A DNA stretch of 64,000 nt, from the NCBI RefSeq assembly GCF_004337985.1, contig NC_043742.1, positions 6,466,389 through 6,530,388 on the forward strand, written 5' to 3'. The notes beneath the pieces are model-generated. The model saw only the letters and a program-made list of their open reading frames with translations. It did no database searches and was not told the origin of the DNA. Made by a program: the position numbers and the translations under genes. Below are positions 31,412 to 42,200 of this stretch, in pieces (the first letter of the stretch is position 1; the number at the start of each line of letters is the position of its first letter). This DNA is from Pyricularia pennisetigena (Eukaryota > Ascomycota > Sordariomycetes > Magnaporthales > Pyriculariaceae).

Positions 31412-34235
31412 ATGGGCATCCGAGTGGCGGCCAAAGCCGTTGGCATTGATCAAGATGCAAAATCACGCCACCATCCCGATGATTTAAAAGCGAGGGCTTT
31501 GGAGGCAATCACGCCGCTGGATCCCTTCTTTGAGGAAGACCCAACCGTCAAGGAGTGGCTCCTAGAGCAACGGCCAACACTGGCTGGGACGTTGAGATAC
31601 ATCACAAGTCTTTTCCCCTTTGTCCGGTGGATAGGCCACTACAACTTACAATGGCTCATGGGGGATGTCATCGGCGGCAAGTATTTTAGTAAAAAAAAAA
31701 GGGGGTACTCGAAATCACATAGCCATCGCTAATATTAGTTTAAACCAACAGGTATCACGCTCGGGTTTGTTGTTGTCCCTCAAGCGATGGCTTATGCAAT
31801 CCTTGCCGGCCTTCGTCCAGAGTTTGGACTCTATACCTCGTTCACCGGCGCCACACTTTACTGGCTGTTTGGCACATCAAAAGACATCGCCATCGGAGCC
31901 ACAGCTGTAGTGTCGCTGCTGGTGGGTAGAATAATAGAGACGGTGCGCGCTGAACACCCTCAGATCGCCCCCGAGGAGGTGTCAAAGACTATTGCGGCCT
32001 TGTCCGGATGCTTTCTCTTGCTATTTGGCATGCTCAGGCTGGACTGGTTGATCGAGTTCATCCCACACGTCGCCATTTCAGCCTTTGTCACTGGCGCGTC
32101 CATCACCATCACCATCAGCCAGATGCCCACTGTCTTGGGCATTGCCGAAAAGATAAACACCCGCGACGCTCCCTATGCCGTATTTGTCAATACCTGCAAG
32201 GCTTTACCAAAGGCTACCGTAGGTGCTGCGGTTGGGCTCACGGCCATCTTAATCTTGCATGCTATCAAGTCGTTCTGTGCTCGGATGGCCGTCAAGCAGA
32301 AGCACAAGGCAAAGATGTGGGACACCATCTCATCCGTCAGAATGACGTTTGTGATCCTGCTCTACACGCTGATCAGCTTCATCGTCAATCGGGGCCTATC
32401 GCCACAGGAGGCCAAGTTCAAGATACTTGGTCCTGTGCCAACAGGTATGAAACTTGATTCACTGCTAATATATTCATTACGGACCATGAAAGTTACTGAC
32501 CTATATCCACTGCTACCAGGCTTCAAAGCCGCCGGCACCCCATCTTTCAATCCTGATCTTGTCAAGCTTCTCGCACCTGAACTGCCTGCACTCTTAATCA
32601 TCTTGATCATCGAGCACATCGCCATTGGCAAGTCTTTTGCTCGACTCAACAACTACACTGTTGTTCCATCCCAGGAGATCATTTCTATTGGCGCCGCAAA
32701 CCTCCTGGGGCCATTCCTTGGCGGCTACCCAGCTACCGGATCCTTCACTGGTACTGCTGTCCTAAGTAAGGCTGGTGTTCGCACACCCCTTGCAGGAGTG
32801 TTCAACGGGTTGATCCTCCTGCTGGCTCTTTATGCCCTCACCTCCGTCTTTTATTTCATCCCTTCAGCGGCGCTGGCTGGCTTGATTGTTCATGCCGTGA
32901 GCAACTTGATTACACCACCCGCCACGCTCATCAAGTACTGGCAGCTCGCTCCTCTCGATGTTTTTATATACTTTGTCGGGGTTTTCTTTGCAGTGTTCCT
33001 CAGCCTTGAAACTGGAATCTACGCCACCGTGGGCTTGTCGTTTCTCATTCTCCTGTTGCGCATTGCCAGATCTCAGGGGAGATTTCTTGGCCGCGCGAGG
33101 ATGCATGTTTTATCATCGCATAGCGATGATGGTGGCCGCAGACACAGTGAGGCATCTGAGCATTGGGAGCAGAGACTTCCATCTCAGAGCCCACAGCCGT
33201 CTGGCGGTCTGGGCAACGGCTGGGTGAACCACGGCCGCGAGGTCTTTCTGCCGCTTGATCGCCGTGACGGCTCCAACCCAGCCGTGGATGTCGGCTCTGT
33301 CTATCCGGGCGTTTTCATCTACAGGTTCACCGAGGGCTGTAACTACCTCAACCAAGCGCAGTGTGTCGATCACATCGTCGCCCATGTTACTGCCCATACC
33401 CGAAAGACAAACACGAACGAGTACAAGCGGCCAGGAGTAAGTGCAGCCCAGCGACTGGCTCTATTTTTTTCTGTTTTTTTTTCTTTTTTCTTTCCTTCAG
33501 TCGCCATGATACCATGCTAAAATAAAAGTCCTTCAGGATCGTCCATGGAACGAGCCCGCAGTCAAGAAGACCAACCAACCGTCCGACTACCCCAATGAAA
33601 ATAGTCTTCCCCTTCTCCGCGCCATCATCTGTGACTTCAGCACGGTGAACCATGTCGATAGCTCTGCAGTGGAGGGCTTGATGGACATGCGTGCACAGTT
33701 AGACCGCTGGGCAGCACCGGCCGCCGTCGAGTGGCATCTGGCCGGCGTGCGCAGCCGCTGGACGCGCCGGGCGTTAGTTGCCGCCGGGTTCGGCTATCCA
33801 AGCGCAGTGACCAGTGGCGGCTTCTGGATACCCGGCTTCGACGTTGGCGCCACCACCTCGCCAGGAAACATTGCGACCGTAGCGGCTGAGGTGCACAGGG
33901 AGCACCTAGTCAACCACGCCGGTAAGGACTGTGCCGACATCGCAGACGCCAGAACCCGGGTCAACAGCCTTGAGGACCTGGGAGACTGCGAGCTTGGTTT
34001 GGGTGACCGTTTTTCAAGCAGCGGGACTGCTACCCCTGGATCGGTGACGGGCCACCAACGGCATGTATGCAGCGAGGGGCAGGCTGGTGCGTGTGACGGG
34101 GCGTCTCGAGGCAAGTACGCACCTGTTTTTGGCATCGACCGGCCCTTCTTCCATGTTGATCTGGTCTCTGCTGCGTCTAATGCGGTAGAGAGTGCGAGGT
34201 GGAGAGACAAGATTGGTGAGACGGGACAGTGCTGA
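31412..34235 (+). CDS. SulP family sulfate permease
   Basis: High-affinity sulfate uptake across the plasma membrane, feeding sulfur assimilation. Exons are 31412-31676, 31752-32444, 32520-33436 and 33537-34235, giving 857 aa. A cytosolic N-terminus precedes a membrane domain with the SulP signature around ITLGFVVVPQAMAYAILAGL and GLYTSFTGATLYWLFGTSKD, then IGATAVVSLLVG. About 10-12 hydrophobic helices follow. A linker rich in Ser and Gly comes after, then a C-terminal STAS domain (IICDFSTVNHVDSSAVEGL). Intron 1 appears to use a GC donor (GGCG/GCAAGT): only that site restores the conserved GDVIGGITLGF junction. Using a GT six bases further would add residues inside a helix. The tail after the STAS domain is longer than usual. 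Expression under sulfur limitation is expected for the family, but no control site was identified. Confidence 0.95.
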
Positions 34236-35018
34236 GTTGGCAAATATCTTTCTGTCCATATATAGATGCTTTCTTTTTCTTCTTCTCTTTCTGTGGAGAA
34301 ACACAAGTTATGATGCTAGTGATGATCCTTTTCGAGGCGAGTTTTCGGCGGCATTGCAACGGCGTTTTGGGATCATGCGGAACACAAAATAGCGAAATAG
34401 TATATATCAAGACAAGGATAACAATAATTTAAGCCATGTGTTCATCTGACTTTGCAACTGATCTTATCCCATGATCGCACAAGCTTTAGCTTCGAAGTCT
34501 TTCAAGAACTACAGTAGAACTACAGTAATTAAAAAGAAGCGTAAGTAGGGTTGCATGGCTGCTTTGAAGTGTGGGCAAACATCCGAAGTATTGTAGTTTG
34601 ATCTAGACGAGGTATGGGAGTATATGTAATTTACACTGCAAGCAATTGATACTTGTGTTAAGAGCAAAACACCAAATCTTCCCAAAAATGACACTATTGA
34701 TTAGATACTTGAATTGCTGGGAGAAGTATTCCGAATACTGCTCGGTATTCCATTGAAAAGCATCACGTGAAATGTGGTTATGATTGAGCCTGGATGACTT
34801 GGGCTTGGTTGGCGAAACGACGTCATCGGGATCTTTTGGTTAGTGACGGACAGCCCAACCACGTCATCTCATCCCGCTGTAGTTCAGCCATGCAAGAAGA
34901 CGCCTCAATAATTTGGGTATCACGATATCTAAGCAGTCATCGTCGATCTCAGTCCCGTTCTTTTTCACAGTTTAAGTGAACTGCGACAAACCACTTCCAA
35001 GACTGGCTTTTTCCAGCC

Positions 35019-35063
<45 letters not shown>

Positions 35064-35138
35064 CCAGAGCACATCCCAATCTACAGCTGCACTTAACCCA
35101 CGTTCCGACATCAGCGTCCAAACGCTGAAGCCATCATC
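34236..35138. other. Intergenic region with CA microsatellite
   Basis: About 0.9 kb between two plus-strand genes. Apart from the CA repeat at 35021-35062 there is no notable feature. The 76 bp between the repeat and the ATG at 35139 look like a leader. Confidence 0.55.
35021..35062. repeat. (CA)21 microsatellite near the hydroxylase-superfamily gene start
   Basis: An uninterrupted 42-nt CA run ends 76 bp upstream of the ATG of the next gene, so it lies in its promoter or 5' leader. Length variation between strains is likely. Confidence 0.97.
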
Positions 35139-36173
35139 ATGGACATACTCCTCTCGCTCCCCGTTCTATCGTACTTTTTTGCACCGTCCATGACTTCATG
35201 GTCGACGTCGCTGAACCTACTCTTTTTCTACATGACATGGACGACACTGGTCTTGTCCCACAGCCCACTGCGCATCGAACTGGTGGGCATGTTGGCCATC
35301 CGCATAGCGCTATTCCTCGTTCCGTCACTCGTATCACTACTGTTCGACACCCTAATCCCCAGCCTGGCTGAAAGCATCAAGTTCGAGGGCGCCTCATCGC
35401 TACCCCCTCGGGACGCCTCCCAACTGGCCCGCACGCTCGGCCTGGTGCTAGTGAACCTCGCGCTCGAAACCTCAGTCCAGGCCGGCATCAGCACGTCCTT
35501 CGCGCTCCTCACCAAAAGCCCACTGCTGCAGACCTCGACGACGCTGCCGCTGCCCTGGGCCATCATCAAGCACGCGGGCGCGATGCTGGCAGCCCGCGAG
35601 GTCCTCACCTACCTGATCCACCGCTACGTGCTCCACAACCGTAAGGATGGCGGGCGGGTTGCGCGGTGGCACGGCACGTACGGCGCGCACGCCCGGAGCG
35701 GCGGCGCCGCGCCCTATTCGCTGCTGCTGTGCGCCGACCACCCCGTCTCGTTCCTGCTGCACCGCTTCGTCCCGCTCTACCTACCGGCGCTGGTGCTGCG
35801 CCCGCACCTGCTCACCTTTCTGCTCGTCGCCGCGCTCGCCACCGCCGAGGAGACGCTCGCCATGTCAGGGTACAGCGTCGTGCCGGGCATCTTGATGGGT
35901 GGCATCGCGCGGCGCACGGCTGTGCACTGCTGCTGTGGTGGTCCTGGTGGGGGCAGGCAGCAGGGGAATTTTGGTGCGTGGGGGCTTCTGGATTGGGTCT
36001 GCGGCACCAGCATCGGGAAGGATGTCATGGCGGATGTCAGGGACGAGGCGGAGAAGCACCGCGTCAAAGAGAGGGGGGAGAAGGCGGCGAGCGATGGGGT
36101 TGGGATGATCCAGGGTGGAATTGATGGGTTGAGGAGATCGCAGCGGCACAGGAAGTCGAGAAGGGTGGATTAG
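35139..36173 (+). CDS. Fatty acid hydroxylase/sterol desaturase superfamily membrane protein
   Basis: Integral membrane di-iron hydroxylase/desaturase superfamily, presumably in the endoplasmic reticulum; substrate unknown. Single exon, 344 aa. Hydrophobic segments lie at about 24-40, 47-70, 96-125, 138-160 and 205-235. The histidine boxes are HRYVLH (161-166) and WHGTYGAH (177-184), then CADHP with H201. The family block PVSFLLHRFVPLYLPALVLRP and SLEET-like AEETLAMSGYSVVPG are present. GGIARRTAVH and the closing GNFGAWGLLDWVCGTSIG complete the conserved pattern. A basic, Arg/Lys-rich C-terminus follows. The region around 258-275 (CCCGGPGGGRQQ) is a low-complexity insertion next to the last His. 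Relation to C4-sterol, C5-sterol or sphingoid hydroxylases cannot be settled from the sequence. Confidence 0.85.
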   Translation: MDILLSLPVLSYFFAPSMTSWSTSLNLLFFYMTWTTLVLSHSPLRIELVGMLAIRIALFLVPSLVSLLFDTLIPSLAESIKFEGASSLPPRDASQLARTLGLVLVNLALETSVQAGISTSFALLTKSPLLQTSTTLPLPWAIIKHAGAMLAAREVLTYLIHRYVLHNRKDGGRVARWHGTYGAHARSGGAAPYSLLLCADHPVSFLLHRFVPLYLPALVLRPHLLTFLLVAALATAEETLAMSGYSVVPGILMGGIARRTAVHCCCGGPGGGRQQGNFGAWGLLDWVCGTSIGKDVMADVRDEAEKHRVKERGEKAASDGVGMIQGGIDGLRRSQRHRKSRRVD

Positions 36174-36406
36174 GGTCTATGTAGTGCCTTTTCTTTGGTG
36201 GTGGTGTTATTTATTTTGTGGGATTTAAAGCATCTAGCATGTAGTAGCAATTGAATGTTTTGGAAGCATGAAGTGCAGATCAAGAAGTGCGTGATGAAAG
36301 GGAACTGCAAAAAGAAATCGCTTGCAGTCGGAAATGAGAGTTCGGCTATATAATTCTATTAGTGAGCACGTAATCTCAAGCAAGTTCACAAGAAGAGCAT
36401 GTGTAG

Positions 36407-36495
36407 TCCCTCGTGGCGCAATTGGCTAGCGCGTTAGACTGTTATATCTCATAGCAGCTATCTAGAGGCTGGTGGTTCGAGCCCACCCGAGGGAG
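36407..36495 (+). tRNA. tRNA-Asn (anticodon GTT) with a 15-nt intron
   Basis: The acceptor stem TCCCTCG pairs with CGAGGGA. The D arm contains TGGCGCAATTGG (a perfect A box) and the anticodon stem is TTAGA/TCTAG. The loop CTGTTA gives anticodon GTT and is interrupted after position 37 by 15 nt. The T arm is GGTGG-TTCGAGC-CCACC. A T run near 36500-36512 can act as RNA polymerase III terminator. Without the intron the length is 74 nt. Confidence 0.96.
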
Positions 36496-36912
36496 TATAA
36501 TTTTGCTATTTTTGTCATCATCCAGCACCTTTCGGTATCCTTTTGATTTTGCAGGTTACGTATATACATACATACACACTCAATTAGACTTAACCCATGC
36601 CATTTTCATCAGTTGCTTCAAATGAGTACACATTTATCTTCGCATACTGATTTCAGTAATTTTGGTTGCGTATTAAAAAGACTTGTTGTAAAACGATTAT
36701 ATCCACTGAAATTCCGTCACACCCTCCAAATGAATGGGTCGATGAAGTTTAACGCGCCGCGCGACTCCAAAAAGTCCCTGACCCCACCCTTGGGCAAAAA
36801 AAAAAAAAGTTCCCAGGGAGCAATTGAAGAATTTAGCCGTCAGCGACAAACCTTAGAACCATCACCTAACCCACGTACCCAAGGACTGCAGGAGCAGTAC
36901 TGCACATTCACA
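36496..36912. other. Intergenic region before RRP1
   Basis: 417 bp between tRNA-Asn and RRP1, holding the RRP1 promoter. It includes an A run near 36797-36808 and no recognisable gene. Confidence 0.55.
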
Positions 36913-37839
36913 ATGGCGTCCCCAGATCAGAACATGCCCTTTATTAGGAATCTTGCATCCAGCGGTACGTTATCTGCTTACCAATTGCGCAAACTTTCAA
37001 CATCGCAGTACAGCTAACAGCTTGCGCCTGGGTACATAGATCGCAAGTTACGCACACAAGCACTCACATCACTTCAAAACTTCCTCTCGTCAAGAAGGTC
37101 AACAAACGCACTGGGACCCGTCGAGGTCCTGAAGCTATGGAAAGGTCTCTACTACGCATTATGGATGTGCGACCGTGCCATCCCGCAACAAAACCTCTGC
37201 AACGACCTCGCCGGCCTGATGCACCAGCTCCCCCGCGAATCGGTCATCCCCTGGCTGCGCGGCTTCTGGGCGACCATGGCGCGCGAATGGACCAGCATCG
37301 ACGTCCTGCGGATGGAAAAGTTTCTGCTGCTGGTCAGGCGAGTCCTGGGCGCCAGCTTCTCCTGGATGAAGCGCGAGCAGGAGGGGGACAATGGCGGCAA
37401 GAAGAGGAAGAAGACGTCGGCGGAGGGGAGGTGGCACCAGGACAGGGTCGATGACGTCTTGACGCTGCTGCGGGAGTGGCCATTCTCGACGGCCGAGGAG
37501 ATCGAAGCGAGAGAGGCGCTGGTTGCAAAGGGCGAGCACAGGGATCTGGTCCCGCCGACGGTCGCGGCCGGCCTGAGGATACACGTGCTCGATATATGGG
37601 TGGACGAGGCCGAGAAGATCGGGCTTGTGGACGCCGAGGACGACGAGGAGGCCCCCAAGATACTAGAGCGCATAAATGCGCTGGTGGAGGCGCTTCACAA
37701 GGAGACCGAGACGACGTCGGTCAAGGTCCGCGCAAACGAGGCATTGAAAGATGATAGGCTACCATGGAACAAGGGCATAGTCGATGCCGGGGCTGATGAT
37801 CAGGATGGCGGTGGCAGTTGGGACGGTTTCGACGATTAG
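36913..37839 (+). CDS. RRP1: Ribosomal RNA processing protein 1 (NOP52 family)
   Basis: Nucleolar protein needed for 27S pre-rRNA processing and 60S subunit assembly. Exons are 36913-36964 and 37040-37839, with a 75-bp intron, giving 283 aa. The N-terminus MPFIRNLASSDRKLRTQAL is typical. It is followed by the helical NOP52 core: LKLWKGLYYALWMCDRAIPQ, LPRESVIPWLRGFWATMARE, and WTSIDVLRMEKFLLLVRRVL. A basic insert (GGKKRKKTSAEGR) and a second helical part with GLRIHVLDIWVDEAEK follow. The C-terminus contains RLPWNKGIVDAG and ends in an acidic Asp-rich tail. Length and motif order fit fungal RRP1. It follows tRNA-Asn on the same strand without obvious functional link. Confidence 0.95.
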
Positions 37840-38957
37840 ATGCGTAATTTTTTGCCAGTTTGTTTCTAGGCATGAGTCTAGTCAGTTCTGGGCTTGGTTG
37901 TGTCTGTACATGTTAGACCGCGCTAGACTGAGCCAGACAAGAAACATTGAGATTTGATACCCCGCCCGAAGCGTGGACTTTTCGTTGGCGACAGACTGCT
38001 GTACTGGCTCTAACATAGGTGCCTACCTCGTTCGTTACTAGGTACCTGAGGTAGTACTATTTCTAGCATCAGCACCACCAGCCCAGCAGTATCCAAATGA
38101 CACGCACTGAAAGGTCGCCTTTGTCAATGTTCAAGGTGGTTACTGACTGTACATGGAACCCCTTGATAGGTACCTGTACGCTGTACGTTTTACGCAAGAC
38201 TCAGGTAGGTAATTTACATTGGATGAGCTTGTACAGCATCGTACCGGGCGTCGAACCCCGCGACACACCTTGTTGCTTGGGTGGAGGATTGGTCCCACTA
38301 GGGCGCAGGGATCAAGGGTAAAGAGGGCCTATTCCATTTCCGACCATCCCGTGTTCGTCAACGAAGCAACTTGGGCATCAAAGTTCAAGTCTTTATCATT
38401 CCATCGTCTGCCGCGGCAACTTGTCTGGTCTCTTTTTTGATTCACGTGTTGAAAGCGGCCTAAATAAATACTCAAAAACTATTCTAATTTGACTGCTAAG
38501 CAAGCTAGTGTACATTTTTATTCCATTCAAAGCTTCTTTGTGTTCTTGCCGCTTTGATGGCGGAGCGCCGCGGTAGCCCGCGCACCCCGAAGCTGTACTA
38601 CGTATACGTAGTCAAGGATCGTAGGGGTGGTAAATGCAACAGTTACCCCTGTCCCTGTTGAGCAAACGCGCTTCCGATGTGATCCCCACGCATGGGAGAG
38701 ATCTCGAAAGCCAAACGAATGGTACCTGGGTTCGCGAACTAACAGATTATGTGCGGCGTTCTCAGCAACAATCAATTCCCTCGGAAACTTTCTTTTGCCC
38801 ACATTTTGTAACGACGCACCCTTCTGTCCCCAATTCCTGTGGCACCTCTTTTTTTTTTTTTCTCGTTCTTTCGAGCGGCACAAAGAGGAACAACGCGTCA
38901 CCAAGCTTGCTTGTCTTGATTATCGATCTGTATTGATCGAGATCAGAAAACCTCCGA
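37840..38957. other. Intergenic region before the long-chain-base kinase gene
   Basis: 1.1 kb without a recognised gene. A short plus-strand stretch near 38250-38270 resembles the T-arm complement of a tRNA, but no complete tRNA folds. A T run at about 38849-38860 lies within 110 bp of the kinase start. TACCT/GGTAC short motifs recur at 38030-38060 and 38170-38215. Confidence 0.5.
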
Positions 38958-40626
38958 ATGGCGCTGGACGGGGAATCTCTTGCTCTAGGCAGCTACAATC
39001 TCTCAATCGTGGGAGACAAGCTGTTAGTAAGAAACAAGGCCTCGACAGGCAAATCGAAATCAAAGCAATCTTGCTTTAGCTCTGGCAATGACGCCACAAA
39101 AAATAACCAACGCTCCATACCACTATACAATATTCTCTGGGCCGAAGTAGCCGGTGACAGTCTGGTCATAGACTATGCTGAGGACGTATCCAAAACAAAA
39201 ATACGCCCCACCAAGATAAGCATACCTCTGCCACCAGCGACGACATCAAAGGACACCACCGATGCCCCGGCAACTTCAGAAGCTGGCGCCGACCTCGAAG
39301 CTGGCAATGCTGGCACTGAATCCTCCCCAGCTGCCCAGGCATCTGTCTGGGCATCAGCCCTCCTAGACCAAAGTTATGACCCCTCAGCCACGCGACGAAA
39401 ACGAGCATTCGTGATGATCAACCCTCACGCAGGCCCCGGCGGCGCAATGCGCAAGTTCGAGACCCAAGTACGCCCAATATTCCTCGCAGCCCGCATGGAG
39501 CTCGAGGTCGTCACGACAACACGGAGGGGGGAGGCGGAGGAGATGGTGCAAAAGCTAGATCTCGACAAGTACGACATCATTGCGGTTGCATCCGGTGACG
39601 GACTGGTCTACGAGACGTTCAATGGGCTCGGCCGACGGCCAGACGCTCAAAAGGCTCTGAAGAGCGTCGCCGTGGTGCATATACCGTGCGGAAGCGGCAA
39701 CGCCATGGCTTGCAACCTCTACGGTACGCATAGGTTGTCTCCTGCGGCTCTGGCTGCAGTCAAGGGCGTGCCTACAGCTTTGGATCTTGTCAGCGTCACG
39801 CAGGGCAACACGCGGACCCTCAGCTTCCTGAGCCAGGCGTTGGGTATCATTGCGGAGTCTGACTTAGGGACGGACCACCTGCGGTGGATGGGGTCTGCGC
39901 GTTTTACATATGGCTACATCACGCGCGCGCTTAAGCGAGCCGTTTATCCTTGCGACATCTCCGTCAAGGTAGAGATTGATGATAAAGCCAGCATCAAAGA
40001 GCACTACGCCAGACACCGCCCGGACAGGCCCTCTCCGGCCCAGGTCACAAAGGCAGATTCTGTTGTTGATGGCAACGTGGGAACCGAAGTTGCGGAGGGT
40101 CTACCACCGTTGAAGTACGGCACAATTAATGACAAAGTTCCCGAGGGCTGGGAAACATTCTCATACGATAATATGGGACAGCTTTACTGTGGAAACGTAA
40201 GATATTTATTTAGTTCCTTGTCTTAAAAAAAGAACCAATCATCCCAGCTAACCATCACCTCATCAGATGGCATACATTATGCCTGACAGCAACATTTTTT
40301 CCGCGGCCTGCATCAACGACGGTATGATGGATCTCGTCACGGTTGACGGCGACGTCTCACCGCTCAAGTCGCTGGAGCTGATGACGCTTGTCGAGAGCGG
40401 CAAGTTCTTCGACGACGCTCGCGTCAGGTACCGCAAGGTATCAGCATATCGCATAACCCCTCGCAATCAGCCAGACGGCTACATCAGCATCGATGGAGAA
40501 GGTGTTCCTTTTGCGCCCTTTCAATGCGAGGTCCATCGAGGTCTCGGTCTAGTCCTCTCCAAAGCCGGCACATACGAGGCCCCTGGCCCGCTGAACTGGG
40601 AGGAGGTGTCGCTGAACAAGCCGTAG
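38958..40626 (+). CDS. LCB4: Sphingoid long-chain base kinase
   Basis: Diacylglycerol-kinase-like lipid kinase that phosphorylates sphingoid bases (dihydrosphingosine, phytosphingosine), controlling signalling lipids and the exit route of sphingolipid breakdown. Exons are 38958-40196 and 40267-40626, with a 70-bp intron, giving 532 aa. The catalytic core starts at RKRAFVMINPHAGPGGA (about 148-163; glycine-rich nucleotide-binding loop). The signature SGDGLVYE lies at 212-219, followed by HIPCGSGNAMACNL. The later block YCGNMAYIMPDSNIFSAACINDGMMDL spans the splice junction, and RVRYRKVSAYRITP and DGEGVPF complete the conserved C4/C5 regions. The N-terminal 130 residues are variable with an Ala/Thr-rich insert. 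Probably membrane-associated through peripheral contacts. The family is clear; LCB4 and LCB5 cannot be separated from sequence alone. Confidence 0.94.
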
Positions 40627-41129
40627 CGTCAGCCCCCTTGCCTCCCAAGTATGGTCTTTCCTGTTCCTATTTCTTTGACGTCGCTCTGATTGATTTTCTA
40701 TGAATTTTTCTTCATTTGCACCTTTGAACCCCTCGAAATCCAGTGAGTTGGTGAATAAGCCAGTCGAAGGGACAACGCAGTCGCTAGAAGGAAAAACTGT
40801 TGGCGCAATAAGATACCCTAATATTAGTCTTCTTTTTTTCTCCTCTATCTTTTTCTTTCTCTTTTTTGTTGCCTCTTTTTTGGTCAAGCACCTTGACATT
40901 CAACGCTAGTGCCGCATGCCAATGGCCTGTTCCTCTTTGTCTTCCTAGTTTCCTGATAATTTCTGTGTATAATACCATGAAACATAACTTCTTGACGATC
41001 ATGCGTGTTGACGCGGTTGCAGAACTATCACTGTTGATGCCCTCAAGGACTAAACTGCAGAAGCCCTGTTGTTTAGAGAGCTGGACGGGGCTTGGCAGGC
41101 CTCGGAGGCAAGCATTAGGTGTTCAAGAT
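40627..41129. other. Convergent 3' region
   Basis: About 500 bp between the kinase gene (+) and an unrecognised gene (-). It contains a pyrimidine-rich stretch at 40828-40885 and no supported coding sequence. Confidence 0.5.
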
Positions 41130-42200
41130 TCAAAAAGCCAGGCCAATAACGTCATAGTCGAGGATGACAACTGAGCGAGGAGCTGGCTTCCTCCGAAAAA
41201 CGCAAATCAGCCGGCGTGACCGGCCGGCCTCTCTGTTCCTGCGGACATGCGATGGTGAGACGCAAGACTCCTCGCAGCGCCGATACCTCTCCCACAGATC
41301 ATTCATTTCCGGCTCGTAACTCGGGGTCTCGCGGCCCTTGATCATGACGTCGGGGGCGTGGCTGGCGAGCAGGAACACATCGCGGCTGAAGTCGGTAGCC
41401 TCCTCGGCGCTGTTGAGACACACCACGATCTCGCGGTCCACGTGCTGCTCCTCCACGGTGCCCTGAGGAGGCACGAGGTAGCCGGGCGGAAACAACAGCT
41501 CGCAAAAGTCGACGTGCGGCGATGGGACTGTGCGGATTGCCGGCGGCGCCATGCGGCGGGTGCGCTCCAGCTCGTCTTTGAGGACCTCGTCGGTTGTTCG
41601 GAAGACGCGCCTGATGGTGCTCATACAAGTCGGCCTCTGCCTCGGCGCCAGAGGAGACGGCGAGATCTTGTCGGCGGGCACGCTGAGGATGGCGTCGGTC
41701 ATGGCCAGGAACTCCTCTATCGGGCACAGCAGGCGGCGAAATCGACGGATGAAACTCTTCAGGCGCGGCGGCAGGCCCGGGATGCCCTGGTGGTCACCCC
41801 ACCCTGCGAACCCCTCAAGCGTGACCATGTCCTCGCGGAAGAAGATCTGCAGGCCCTCGAGGCCCAGCTCGCGGAGGACGGGCGCCGAGGCCTCGTTCTT
41901 GCGCCGGTTCGCCTCGGTCTGCGGGTAGGGGCCTTGCTCGCCGGCCACGGCGCCCAGGAGCTCCTCGCGGTTCCTGCACCTGACGACCCAGCGTCGTGCG
42001 GCGGACGGGTGGCTGAGGGCGTCCTTGGGGTCGGACGTGGCGATGCGCTGCAGCGCGACCTCGAGGCGGATCACGCGGCCGATCAGGAATCCGTTTTCGT
42101 TAAGCGGCTCCCGGTCGCTGGGCTCGGTCACGGGCATGCTGGCGACAGAGAGCCTTGCGATGCTTTGCGGGACGGGTTTGGGCCATTTTTGTGTCGGCAT
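41130..42200 (-). CDS. Unrecognised 356-aa protein
   Basis: I do not recognise a family. The frame is open without introns from an ATG at 42200. Upstream in-frame codons to 42380 are rich in basic residues from T/A-rich DNA and look like leader. The protein is Arg/Pro/Glu-rich and probably globular, with charged helices, for example GRVIRLEVALQRIA near 39-52 and LKSFIRRFRRLLCPIEEFL in the middle. It has hydrophobic strands such as SRDVFLLASHAPDVMIKG and ends in a basic region followed by VVILDYDVIGLAF. No signal peptide, membrane helix or known catalytic motif is visible. The codon pattern (third-position G/C) is like that of neighbouring real genes, which supports coding status. Confidence 0.6.
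   Translation of the reverse strand: MPTQKWPKPVPQSIARLSVASMPVTEPSDREPLNENGFLIGRVIRLEVALQRIATSDPKDALSHPSAARRWVVRCRNREELLGAVAGEQGPYPQTEANRRKNEASAPVLRELGLEGLQIFFREDMVTLEGFAGWGDHQGIPGLPPRLKSFIRRFRRLLCPIEEFLAMTDAILSVPADKISPSPLAPRQRPTCMSTIRRVFRTTDEVLKDELERTRRMAPPAIRTVPSPHVDFCELLFPPGYLVPPQGTVEEQHVDREIVVCLNSAEEATDFSRDVFLLASHAPDVMIKGRETPSYEPEMNDLWERYRRCEESCVSPSHVRRNREAGRSRRLICVFRRKPAPRSVVILDYDVIGLAF

Noticed and set aside
38240..38330. Possible minus-strand tRNA near a GTCGAACCCCG motif
   Set aside because: Only a weak T-arm-like hairpin is present; no acceptor, D or anticodon stem could be completed.
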